Notes under the pieces: generated by a model
The model's input: only the letters and a program-made list of their open reading frames with translations
Databases searched by the model: none
What the model was told of the DNA's origin: nothing
Translations under genes and position numbers: made by a program
Shown here: one piece after another, positions 56,741 to 64,000 of the stretch
Position numbering within the stretch: the stretch's first letter is position 1
How the letters are laid out: each line of letters opens with the position of its first letter
From: Mycolicibacterium setense
Lineage (GTDB): Bacteria; Actinomycetota; Actinomycetes; Mycobacteriales; Mycobacteriaceae
DNA length: 64,000 nt
NCBI RefSeq assembly: GCF_000805385.1
Contig: NZ_JTJW01000006.1
Span: 868,001 to 932,000, forward strand
Direction of reading: 5' to 3'

Positions 56741-57304
56741 ATGGCATCGACTGCCGACTTCAAGAACGGGCTCGTCCTGCAGATCGACGGACAGCTGTGG
56801 CAGATCGTCGAGTTCCAGCACGTCAAGCCGGGTAAGGGTCCGGCCTTCGTGCGGACGAAGCTGAAGAACGTGGTGTCCGGCAAGGTCGTCGACAAGACGT
56901 ACAACGCCGGTGTGAAGGTGGAGACCGCCACCGTGGACCGCCGCGACGCCACCTACCTGTACCGCGACGGCAACGACTTCGTCTTCATGGATTCCGAAGA
57001 CTTCAACCAGCATCCGTTGTCCGAGGGGCTCGTCGGCCGTTTGGCCGACTTCCTGCTGGAGAGTCTGCCGGTGCAGATCGCCTTCCACGACGGTGTTCCG
57101 CTGTATCTGGAGCTGCCGGTGTCCGTCGAGCTCGAGGTTTCCCACACCGAGCCGGGCCTGCAGGGTGACCGCTCCAGCGCCGGCACCAAGCCCGCCACCA
57201 TGGAGACCGGCGCCGAGATCCAGGTTCCGCTGTTCATCAACACCGGCGACAAGCTCAAGGTCGACACCCGCGACGGCAGCTACCTCGGCCGCGTGAATGG
57301 CTGA
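56741..57304 (+). CDS. efp: elongation factor P
   Basis: A 187-residue three-domain EF-P that relieves ribosome stalling at proline runs. The N-terminal KOW-like domain is [36 protein letters not shown] (described) with the tip loop PGKGPAFV. The EF-P signature ending the protein is [19 protein letters not shown] lies upstream of the ATG. It overlaps nusB by eight bases. Confidence 0.97.
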   Translation: MASTADFKNGLVLQIDGQLWQIVEFQHVKPGKGPAFVRTKLKNVVSGKVVDKTYNAGVKVETATVDRRDATYLYRDGNDFVFMDSEDFNQHPLSEGLVGRLADFLLESLPVQIAFHDGVPLYLELPVSVELEVSHTEPGLQGDRSSAGTKPATMETGAEIQVPLFINTGDKLKVDTRDGSYLGRVNG

Positions 57305-57773
57305 TCGTCGCGGCGACCGGGGCCGCCACCAGGCCCGCAAACGCGCCGTCGACCTGCTGTTCGAGGCCGAGGCGCGCGGTCTGACGGCCGAGGCGGTGGC
57401 CGACGGCCGCGCCGCGCTGGCCGAGGACCAGGACGACGTCAGCCCGCTGAACCCCTACACGGTGTCGGTGGCCCGCGGGGTGACCGAACACGCCGCCCAT
57501 ATCGACGACCTCATCTCCGCGCACCTGCAGGGATGGACCCTGGAGCGGCTGCCCGCCGTGGACCGGGCGATCCTGCGGGTGGCGGTCTGGGAACTACTGC
57601 ACGCCGAGGACGTTCCCGAACCCGTTGCGGTCGACGAAGCTGTCGAGCTGGCCAAAGAGCTGTCCACCGATGATTCGCCCGGATTCGTCAACGGTGTGCT
57701 GGGTCAGGTCATGCTGGTGACCCCGCAGATCCGGGCCGCCTCGGAAGCCGTGCGGGGCGGCCCGGACACGTAG
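57297..57773 (+). CDS. nusB: transcription antitermination factor NusB
   Basis: A 158-residue all-helical RNA-binding protein of rRNA antitermination: [19 protein letters not shown] (first helix), [26 protein letters not shown] and [24 protein letters not shown] are characteristic. Coupled to efp by overlap, as in all mycobacteria. Confidence 0.96.
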   Translation: MADRRGDRGRHQARKRAVDLLFEAEARGLTAEAVADGRAALAEDQDDVSPLNPYTVSVARGVTEHAAHIDDLISAHLQGWTLERLPAVDRAILRVAVWELLHAEDVPEPVAVDEAVELAKELSTDDSPGFVNGVLGQVMLVTPQIRAASEAVRGGPDT

Positions 57774-57804
57774 CCCGGACTCGAAAGGTTATGTCGGGGG
57801 CTGA

Positions 57805-58896
57805 TTATGACGGTCTCGCCTCGACGATGCTGAAGGGTGTCGCGGTCTGCACCACACGCGTCATCCGAAATCCACTGTGCCGGAGCAGATCACGGTATTG
57901 GACGGCGTTGCGTTCCCTGCCGTCCAGCTGCAGTAGCATTTCGAGGTCCGACCATTTGCCCAGGAAGTCGCGGTCGTGGGTAGGAATTACCAGTTCGATC
58001 AACAGCACGGTGGCTCCGTCGCCGATCGCCGCACGAACATTGCGGAGTATCGTCGCGGCGCGTTCGTCAGGCCAGTCGTGGATGACGTTCTTGAGGACAT
58101 AAGCGTCTCCGCCAGCTGGAATGTCGTCGAAGAACGATCCACACTCGATCTGGACGCGGTGCTCCACGCCGCGGAGCTTCAACAGGGCCGGTGCGCCGGC
58201 AACAACGTCCGGCAGGTCATACAGCACGCCGCGCGCTGCCGGTGTGGCCGCCAGGATGGCGGACAGCATGCCCCCGTGCCCGCCGCCGACATCCACGATG
58301 GTCGGATAGGGGCTGAAATCGTAGCCGGCGACGATCGCGGCTTCGGCCAGCTCTGCGACGCTGGTCATGGCATCGTTGAAAAGCGCCGCGAAATCGGAAT
58401 CCTGCTCGAGGAAGTCGAAGAACTCTCTTCCCCGCAGCAGTGGCACGCTCGGCTTTCCGGTCGTCACCGACTCAGCTAGCAGGCTCCAGTGTTCGCGGTA
58501 CCGCGAGGAACCGATGAACAGCGCGAGTCCGGCCATGGATACCGGCGCGTCGGCACGTAAAGTGTCGGCCAGCGAGGTCAGGGCATAGCGGCCGTCGCGT
58601 TGCTGGCGGAAGATGCCCCGGCTGATCAATGCGCGCAGCAATCGGTGCAGCGCGTCAGGATCCGCGCCGACGCGCCGCGCGAGGTCGTTCAGCGTCAGTG
58701 GCTCATTCGCGAGGGCGTCGGCGATGCGGAGTTTCGCGGCGACCTGAATCGCCTGCGACACCCACGCGCCTACGATCAACTCCGCGATCGCGATGGGTGC
58801 CGGCACCAGCCGTTGATGGAGTCGATACAGATGGTGGCGGGCCCGCTCGACCACCCGTACCAGTCTGGCCGGAGGAATTTTCAGGTCCGTAGGCAT
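57805..58896 (-). CDS. SAM-dependent O-methyltransferase (acetylserotonin-type)
   Basis: A 363-residue methyltransferase. The N-terminal winged-helix dimerisation domain (AAKLRIADALANEPLTLNDLARRVGADPDALHRLLRALISRGIF, described) is followed by the SAM domain with VDVGGGHGGMLSAILAATP, GVLYDLPDVV and the catalytic His in NVIHDWPDERA. The type is common in secondary metabolism. ATG 58896 has GGGGAG seven bases upstream. It is convergent with nusB, and the upstream DNA is AT-rich for this genome. Confidence 0.88.
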   Translation of the reverse strand: MPTDLKIPPARLVRVVERARHHLYRLHQRLVPAPIAIAELIVGAWVSQAIQVAAKLRIADALANEPLTLNDLARRVGADPDALHRLLRALISRGIFRQQRDGRYALTSLADTLRADAPVSMAGLALFIGSSRYREHWSLLAESVTTGKPSVPLLRGREFFDFLEQDSDFAALFNDAMTSVAELAEAAIVAGYDFSPYPTIVDVGGGHGGMLSAILAATPAARGVLYDLPDVVAGAPALLKLRGVEHRVQIECGSFFDDIPAGGDAYVLKNVIHDWPDERAATILRNVRAAIGDGATVLLIELVIPTHDRDFLGKWSDLEMLLQLDGRERNAVQYRDLLRHSGFRMTRVVQTATPFSIVEARPS

Positions 58897-59094
58897 GTCA
58901 TATCTCCCCAAAAATATTGTCGCACTCGTTATTTCAGAGTCGACGTGCCGCCTATACCACGAACGGTAGCCATCATCGGGCAGGGAATTGCAGGTACCGG
59001 GCTACCTGTTTGAGTTCTGACGTTTCGGCTTCGCAAATCCGGAACCGTCCGGACAATTACCAATGAGCGCAACTGGGTCGACGCGGGAGGGGCG

Positions 59095-59484
59095 ATGATC
59101 TACCGATGGTTCGTACGTAAAAGGGCGCGAAAGCTATGGGAGGCGCTGTCTGATCAGCGGATCGACGAACTCCCACTCGCCGACGACGTGCACTTCGTCT
59201 ATTTGGGTGACCACGCGCTGGCCACTGATCTACGGGGCGCCGCCACATTTCGTGCGTGGTTGCGCGATGAGCTTTTCCGCCGCCTTCCGGGCCTGCGCTT
59301 CGAGGTTGAGGAAATGGTCGTCGAAGGCGGCCCCTGGTCCACCCGGGCGGCTACCCGCTACGTCGCATCCCGCGAGGGCCGAGTGGTTTATCGAGGAGTT
59401 CAGTTCACTCATGTCGTGTGGGGCAAGCTCGTTGAAGAGCGGATCCTGCCGGATACACAAGCGGTGGCAACTGCGCTTGCCTGA
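59095..59484 (+). CDS. SnoaL/NTF2-like protein
   Basis: A 129-residue protein with an alpha-plus-beta cone pattern: IDELPLADDVHFVYLGDHALATDLRGAATFRAWLRDELFRRLPGLRFEVEEMVVEGGPW (described). Its N-terminus is very basic. Function unknown; it may be an isomerase or cyclase acting with the divergent methyltransferase. GGGAGGGG precedes the ATG. Confidence 0.6.
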   Translation: MIYRWFVRKRARKLWEALSDQRIDELPLADDVHFVYLGDHALATDLRGAATFRAWLRDELFRRLPGLRFEVEEMVVEGGPWSTRAATRYVASREGRVVYRGVQFTHVVWGKLVEERILPDTQAVATALA

Positions 59485-59711
59485 AGTTGGGGAGGAACCG
59501 CAGTTCCAGGTCTATGACAACGCTTCCGCACCCCGCAGGATTCGACTCAGCCAGATTGTAAATTCTTCGTTCGGGCCAGGTGGCGCAATGACTCCGACGA
59601 CCCGGATTTGGCCTGGTGAGCGCCGCCGATAAGCGGCGCAATCAGTCAACGTGGGCGAGCACCGGTTTCCGTGCCGCGCCGGTGGTCTGACCGGGCCCTA
59701 CCGTTTGGTGC

Positions 59712-60467
59712 GTGTCACAGCCCGACGCACAACCCGTATCCCTACCCATCCGCCGCGCCCGTGCCGACCAGGCCCGTCAGGTGGCCGATGTGCTGCGTCA
59801 CCAGATCTACGAGGGTGCATACGACGACGGGTTGCCCGCCGAGGCGGAGCTGGCAGCCGAATTCTTCGTCTCCCGCAACACCGTCCGCGAAGCCCTCGCG
59901 GTGCTCAAGAACGAGGGGCTGATCGATCGGGGCACCAAGGTCGGCACCCATGTTTCGGCTCGCAAGTACGACCACGGCCTCGATGCGTTGGTCGGGCTGA
60001 AGGAGACCTTCAAGGACTACGGCGATGTCCGTAACGAGGTGCGTGCCGTGCAGCGGCTCTCCGCCCCGCCCGCTGTGGCGCGCAAGCTCGGGCTCGAGCC
60101 CGGCACGCAGGTGGTCTTCATAGAGCGTCTGCGCTATCTCGCCGACCTGCCGGTGTCCTTGGACCTCACCTACCTCGCGCCGGACATCGGGGAAGAGGTG
60201 ATCACCCACTCGCTGGAGACCAACGACATCTTTTCACTCATCGAGCGGGTGAGTGGGCGCAAGCTCGGCGGGGCAAGCCTTGCCCTAGAAGCGGTTTCGG
60301 CCGATCCGCATTCCGCCGCGACGCTACAGGTACCTGCGGGTTCGGCGCTGCTGATGGCCGAACGGCTGACCAGTCTGGACGACGGCAGGCCCGTCGATCT
60401 CGAGTACATCCGAATGCGTGGGGACCGAATCACCATGCGCAGCAACCTCATCAGGAGCACGCCATGA
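59712..60467 (+). CDS. GntR/UTRA transcriptional regulator
   Basis: A 251-residue regulator of the HutC subfamily. The N-terminal wHTH (VADVLRHQIYEGAYDDG, then LAAEFFVSRNTVREALAVLKNEGLIDRGTKVG) is followed by a UTRA ligand-binding domain (residues ~90-245) with FIERLRYLADLPVSLDLTYL. First gene of the ferredoxin/ABC/flavoprotein operon, whose second gene overlaps its stop by four bases. It most likely senses the transported substrate or a metabolite. GTG start. Confidence 0.88.
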   Translation: MSQPDAQPVSLPIRRARADQARQVADVLRHQIYEGAYDDGLPAEAELAAEFFVSRNTVREALAVLKNEGLIDRGTKVGTHVSARKYDHGLDALVGLKETFKDYGDVRNEVRAVQRLSAPPAVARKLGLEPGTQVVFIERLRYLADLPVSLDLTYLAPDIGEEVITHSLETNDIFSLIERVSGRKLGGASLALEAVSADPHSAATLQVPAGSALLMAERLTSLDDGRPVDLEYIRMRGDRITMRSNLIRSTP

Positions 60468-60691
60468 CGCTGATCAATCAACGAGCCGATGTCCCGGTGA
60501 CCATCGACGAGTCCCTGTGTATCCAGGGCTGCACGTTGTGTGTCGACGTGTGTCCGCTTGATTCGCTGGCCATCAACCCCGACAACGGCAAGGCCTTCAT
60601 GCACGTCGACGAGTGCTGGTACTGCGGGCCCTGCGCGGTCCGTTGTCCGACCGGCGCCGTCACCGTCAACATGCCCTACCTCATCCGCTAG
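60464..60691 (+). CDS. 2[4Fe-4S] ferredoxin-type protein, AprB-like
   Basis: A 75-residue protein with two cluster motifs: ESLCIQGCTLCVDVCPLDSLAIN and ECWYCGPCAVRCPTGAVTVNMPYLIR. The first has C-x3-C-x2-C-x3-CP spacing, a variant of the usual C-x2-C-x2-C-x3-CP. The layout resembles AprB, the electron-transfer subunit of adenylylsulfate reductase. Coupled to the GntR gene by ATGA and followed nine bases later by the lipoprotein gene. Likely partner of the flavoprotein at 63749. Confidence 0.88.
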   Translation: MTLINQRADVPVTIDESLCIQGCTLCVDVCPLDSLAINPDNGKAFMHVDECWYCGPCAVRCPTGAVTVNMPYLIR

Positions 60692-60700
60692 AGGACCGAA

Positions 60701-62131
60701 GTGAAAACAGCCCTGATCGCCCTGACTGCCGGCCTGGCCCTCACCACCGCCGGATGCTCTCTCGATTCCGCGACGAAATCGGCGGACACCGTCGACGTCG
60801 TCGTCGGCTACCAGTCCAAGACCATCAACACCGTCACCGCGGGGACACTCCTGCGTGCCCAGGGGTACCTGGAACGCCGCCTGGCCGACATCACCACCCG
60901 AACCGGCACGAAGTACAACGTGACGTGGCAGGACTACGACACCGGCGCTCCCATCACCGCACAGATGGTCGCCGAGAAGATCGACATCGGCTCGATGGGC
61001 GATTATCCGATGCTCATCAACGGGTCCAAGACACAGGCCAACGAACGCGCCAAGACCGAGATCGTCTCAGTCACCGGGTACAACCCCAAGGGCGCGCTGA
61101 ACATGGTTGTGGTGGCGCCGGATTCGCCGGCCAAGACGCTGACCGATCTGGCCGGAAAGAAGGTCTCGGCCAGCGTCGGCTCAGCCGGCCACGGCATGCT
61201 GGTGCAAGCCCTCGGCAAGGCCGGTATCGACGCCAAGACAGGTGTGGAGGTGCTCAACCAGCAGCCACAGGTCGGTGCCTCGTCGCTGGAATCGGGTCAG
61301 GTCCAAGCGCTTTCGCAGTTCGTCGCCTGGCCGGGACTGCTGGTGCACCAGGGCAAGGCCAAGCTGCTCTACGACGGGGCCGAGCTGAACTATCCGACCC
61401 TGCACGGCGTGGTGGTGCGGCGGGCCTACGCGGCCGATCACCCGGAGGTGCTCGACGCCTTCCTGCAGGCGCAACTCGATGCCACCGACTTCCTCAACAC
61501 CAAGCCGCTGGAGGCGGCTCGCCTCGTCGCCGAGGGCAGCGGGCTGCCGCAGGAGGTGGTCTACCTGTACAACGGGCCGGGCGGCACGTCGTTCGACACG
61601 ACCCTCAAGCCGTCGCTGGTCGACGCGCTCAAAGGCGATGTGCCCTATCTCAAGTCGATCGACAACTTCGCCGACCTCGACGTTGCCGGTTTCGTGCAGG
61701 ACGGACCGCTGCGGGCGGCCTACGCCGCGCGCGGCCAGGACTACGACAAGGCACTGAACTCGACGGCCAACCCGTCGGCGTTGAGCGGCACCGACCCGGT
61801 GTGCCACACCGCCGTCGACAATCCCGCCACCGCCGGCGAGCTCTGGCTCGACGGATCGGAGACCACCACGGCGGCCGCGACGCCGGTCTGCCTGCTCAAG
61901 GCGATCCGGCAGGCCGAAGGCGAGGGCAAGAAGGTCCGCGCCGCCTACGTCTCCGACGCCGAGTTGGGCACCCGGTGGTTCGCGGACAAGGCCGTGTGGG
62001 TGCGCTTGCCTGGTCCGGGCCCTGAAGGCTTCCTGCCGTTCGGCACCCCGGCCGGTGCCGCTCGCTACACCGCCGCGCATCCCGGCGCAGTGATCGTGGA
62101 CTACCGCCAAGCGCTGGCGGGTGCGGTATGA
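60701..62131 (+). CDS. ABC transporter substrate-binding lipoprotein with NosL-like C-terminal domain
   Basis: A 476-residue lipoprotein. The signal peptide ends in lipobox TTAGC (Cys ~19). Residues ~30-330 are an SsuA/TauA/NitT-type binding domain: VVVGYQSKTINTV, YDTGAPITAQMVAEKIDIGSMGDYPM, KVSASVGSAGHGMLVQAL. Residues ~365-470 are extra for this family: DPVCHTAVDNPAT, TPVCLLKAI, AAYVSDAELGTRWFADKAVWVR, GFLPFGTPAGAARYTAAHPGAV. They follow the NosL pattern by eye, although the Cys-x-x-Cys-Gly-Met site is not conserved. GTG start. It overlaps the permease gene. Confidence 0.85.
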   Translation: MKTALIALTAGLALTTAGCSLDSATKSADTVDVVVGYQSKTINTVTAGTLLRAQGYLERRLADITTRTGTKYNVTWQDYDTGAPITAQMVAEKIDIGSMGDYPMLINGSKTQANERAKTEIVSVTGYNPKGALNMVVVAPDSPAKTLTDLAGKKVSASVGSAGHGMLVQALGKAGIDAKTGVEVLNQQPQVGASSLESGQVQALSQFVAWPGLLVHQGKAKLLYDGAELNYPTLHGVVVRRAYAADHPEVLDAFLQAQLDATDFLNTKPLEAARLVAEGSGLPQEVVYLYNGPGGTSFDTTLKPSLVDALKGDVPYLKSIDNFADLDVAGFVQDGPLRAAYAARGQDYDKALNSTANPSALSGTDPVCHTAVDNPATAGELWLDGSETTTAAATPVCLLKAIRQAEGEGKKVRAAYVSDAELGTRWFADKAVWVRLPGPGPEGFLPFGTPAGAARYTAAHPGAVIVDYRQALAGAV

Positions 62132-62988
62132 CGACCACCGATACCGCCCCGGCGACCGTCAACGATCTTCCGGTCGCGCCGGAGGCAGAGCATCCCCGCC
62201 GCGAATCTTCGGTCTGGCCGCATCGTCTGGTGCGCCTGGCGTCGGTTGTGAGCGCTGTCGTGCTGTGGCAGCTGCTGACCGCCAACGACGTCAGACTCGG
62301 CCTGCGGTTCGACACCCTGCCGACCGTCACCGAAATCACTGCGGCCCTGGCGAACCGGCTGGGCACACAGGAATACTGGCTGGACCTCGGCCAGTCCCTG
62401 ATCCGGATTCTCACCGGTTTCGGGATCGCCGCGGTGGTCGGCGTGGTCACCGGAATCCTCCTGGGGCGCACCGCGTGGTTCGCCGACATCTTCCGGCCGC
62501 TCACCGAGCTGGCTCGGCCGGTCCCGGCGATCGCCATGGTGCCGGTCGCCATCCTGCTGTTTCCCAGCGACGAGGCGGGAATCGTGTTCATCACGTTCCT
62601 GGCCGCCTACTTCCCGATCATGGTCAGCGTCCGGCACGCGGTGCGCGCATTGCCGACCATCTGGGAGGACTCGGTGCGCACGCTCGGCGGCGGGCGTGTC
62701 GACGTACTGCGCCGGGTGGTCCTGCCCGGCATCCTGCCCGGCCTGTTCGGCGGGCTCTCGGTCGGCATGGGGGTGGCCTGGATCTGCGTGATCTCGGCCG
62801 AGATGATCTCGGGCCGCCTGGGAGTGGGCTACCGAACCTGGCAGGCCTACACGGTGCTGAACTACCCCGACGTGTTCGTGGGCATCATCACGATCGGCGT
62901 ACTGGGATTCGTGACCGCCGCGGCGGTCGAGTTGATCGGCCGACGGGCCACCCGCTGGCTGCCGCGCGGTGAGGAGAACACACGATGA
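62128..62988 (+). CDS. ABC transporter permease (SsuC/TauC-type)
   Basis: A 286-residue inner-membrane protein with about six helices (ASVVSAVVLWQLLTAND, FGIAAVVGVVTGILLG, IAMVPVAILLFP, GVAWICVISAEMI). The EAA-like cytoplasmic loop is EDSVRTLGGGRVDVLRRVVLPGILPGLFGG (described). Type typical for aliphatic sulfonate, taurine or nitrate importers. ATGA overlaps both the upstream and downstream genes. Confidence 0.92.
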   Translation: MTTTDTAPATVNDLPVAPEAEHPRRESSVWPHRLVRLASVVSAVVLWQLLTANDVRLGLRFDTLPTVTEITAALANRLGTQEYWLDLGQSLIRILTGFGIAAVVGVVTGILLGRTAWFADIFRPLTELARPVPAIAMVPVAILLFPSDEAGIVFITFLAAYFPIMVSVRHAVRALPTIWEDSVRTLGGGRVDVLRRVVLPGILPGLFGGLSVGMGVAWICVISAEMISGRLGVGYRTWQAYTVLNYPDVFVGIITIGVLGFVTAAAVELIGRRATRWLPRGEENTR

Positions 62989-63752
62989 GCACCTCCGTGC
63001 GCCCCGCCGCGACCGCAACGGCCACCGGCATGCGGCTGGAGCTCGATCGAATCCGGTTGTCCTACACCGGTACTCCGGTGATCGACGATTTGAGCCTGAC
63101 TGTCGAGCCCGGCGAGATCCTGGTGCTCACCGGCCCGTCGGGATGCGGTAAGTCCACGTTGTTGCGTGCCTTGACCGGCTTGCTGCGGCCGGACGGTGGC
63201 CGGGTGCTGGCCGACGGAGACCTGGTGACCACCACCTCGCGCGACCGCGGCATGGTGTTCCAGGACAGCGCGCTGCTGCCGTGGCGCACGGTGCGGTCCA
63301 ATATCGAATTGGCACTGCAGCTCCGCGGCGAGCCGCGCAACAGCCGTCGGCAGCGGGCCGACCGCTGGATCGAGGAGGTCGGCCTGACCGGGTTCGCCGA
63401 TTTCCTGCCGAAGAACCTGTCCGGCGGTATGCGGCAACGGGTTCAACTCGCGCGCGGGCTGGCGGGTGCGCCCCGTGCGGTCATGATGGACGAACCGTTC
63501 GCGGCGCTGGACACCCAGACCCGCGCGGCCATGCAGCGGCTGCTCGTCGACACCTGGAAGGCCCATCCGACGACCATCGTGTTCGTCACCCACGACGTCG
63601 ACGAGGCGCTCACGCTGGGTGACCGCGTCGCGGTGCTCGGCCGGGCCGGCCAGCCGCTGCGCGCCCTCATCGAGGTGGCCCAACCACGAACCGACCATCC
63701 CGCACGATCCGCGCTGCGCGCCGAGATCATCGCCGCCCTGGAGCAACCATGA
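62985..63752 (+). CDS. ABC transporter ATP-binding protein (SsuB/TauB-type)
   Basis: A 255-residue ATPase: Walker A LTGPSGCGKSTLLRALTGL, Q-loop VFQDSALLPWRTV, signature LSGGMRQRVQLARGLAG, Walker B AVMMDEPFAALD and His switch FVTHDVDEAL. It powers import of the substrate bound by the lipoprotein. Coupled by four-base overlaps to its neighbours on both sides. Confidence 0.95.
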   Translation: MSTSVRPAATATATGMRLELDRIRLSYTGTPVIDDLSLTVEPGEILVLTGPSGCGKSTLLRALTGLLRPDGGRVLADGDLVTTTSRDRGMVFQDSALLPWRTVRSNIELALQLRGEPRNSRRQRADRWIEEVGLTGFADFLPKNLSGGMRQRVQLARGLAGAPRAVMMDEPFAALDTQTRAAMQRLLVDTWKAHPTTIVFVTHDVDEALTLGDRVAVLGRAGQPLRALIEVAQPRTDHPARSALRAEIIAALEQP

Positions 63753-64000
63753 CCGAGCTGACCGAGATTCCCGATATTTCAGACGCCATCCGGATCGACT
63801 GCGACGTACTGGTGATCGGCGGCGGCACCGCGGGCACCATGGCGGCCCTGACCGCCGCCGAGAACGGTGCCCAGGTGCTGCTGCTGGAAAAGGCGCACGT
63901 GCGGCATTCCGGCGCGCTGGCGATGGGCATGGACGGCGTCAACAACGCCGTCATACCCGGTAAGGCCGAGCCCGAGGACTACGTCGCCGAGATCACCCGC
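63749..64000 (+). CDS. AprA/fumarate reductase-like flavoprotein (N-terminal part; continues beyond window)
   Basis: The first 84 residues are visible: after a short leader, a FAD-binding Rossmann loop VLVIGGGTAGTMAALTAAENG, then LLLEKAHVRHSGALAMGMDGVNNAVIPG and PEDYVAEITR. The last blocks resemble AprA (adenylylsulfate reductase alpha) and fumarate reductase flavoproteins more than glucose-inhibited division or aspartate oxidase proteins. Start ATG overlaps the ATPase stop. With the ferredoxin at 60464 it may form a two-subunit redox enzyme. The catalytic C-terminus is outside the window. Confidence 0.85.
   Translation, partial: MTELTEIPDISDAIRIDCDVLVIGGGTAGTMAALTAAENGAQVLLLEKAHVRHSGALAMGMDGVNNAVIPGKAEPEDYVAEITR

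Overview
The window is 64 kb of high-GC actinobacterial chromosome. Gene content and order point to a rapidly growing Mycobacterium (Mycolicibacterium). Recognisable conserved blocks are aspS with neighbours, a circularly permuted ATP-grasp/transglutaminase/zinc-peptidase cluster, rarA, alaS-ruvX-mltG-aroE, aroC-aroK-aroB and pepQ-efp-nusB, which follow the order of the M. tuberculosis Rv2575-Rv2533c region in reverse. No rRNA, tRNA or CRISPR array was seen.

Layout. 1-10.1 kb is an accessory lipid/xenobiotic catabolism region: two acyl-CoA dehydrogenases, an amidohydrolase, TetR regulators with visible operators, an LLM oxidoreductase, a TesB thioesterase, a mycofactocin-type SDR coupled to a Baeyer-Villiger-type monooxygenase, and an ECF41 sigma factor that seems to use a CTG start. 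10.2-30 kb is mostly conserved housekeeping and conserved-hypothetical genes (DUF885, YpfJ-type peptidase, carboxylesterase, aspS, thiolase, DUF389, GAP family, ATP-grasp operon, azoreductase/SMR pair, DUF3097).

About 31.23-40.88 kb is a 9.6-kb integrated element inside rarA. It has a large serine integrase, an excisionase-like HTH protein, a winged-helix replication protein with iteron-like 22-bp repeats inside its own gene, a NUMOD4/HNH protein, a WhiB-like protein, scaffold, HK97-like capsid, an HNH protein and a small-terminase candidate. It has no portal, large terminase, tail or lysis gene. This is the layout of a capsid-forming phage satellite, close in plan to phiRv1 of M. tuberculosis. 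Two opposite-strand membrane-protein genes at its left end look like cargo. The element appears to supply a diverged copy of the last ~75 codons of rarA, keeping RarA full length, while the displaced native 3' end survives at the right junction.

41-57.8 kb is the conserved block from an ArsR/SRPBCC pair through alaS and the shikimate genes to nusB; aroD is absent after aroB. 57.8-59.5 kb holds an O-methyltransferase and a SnoaL-like gene. 59.7-64 kb is a tightly coupled operon cut by the window edge: GntR/UTRA regulator, 2[4Fe-4S] ferredoxin, a substrate-binding lipoprotein with an extra NosL-like C-terminal domain, permease, ATPase and an AprA/fumarate-reductase-like flavoprotein. It looks like an uptake-plus-redox system for a sulfur-containing or related substrate and has no function that I can name with certainty.
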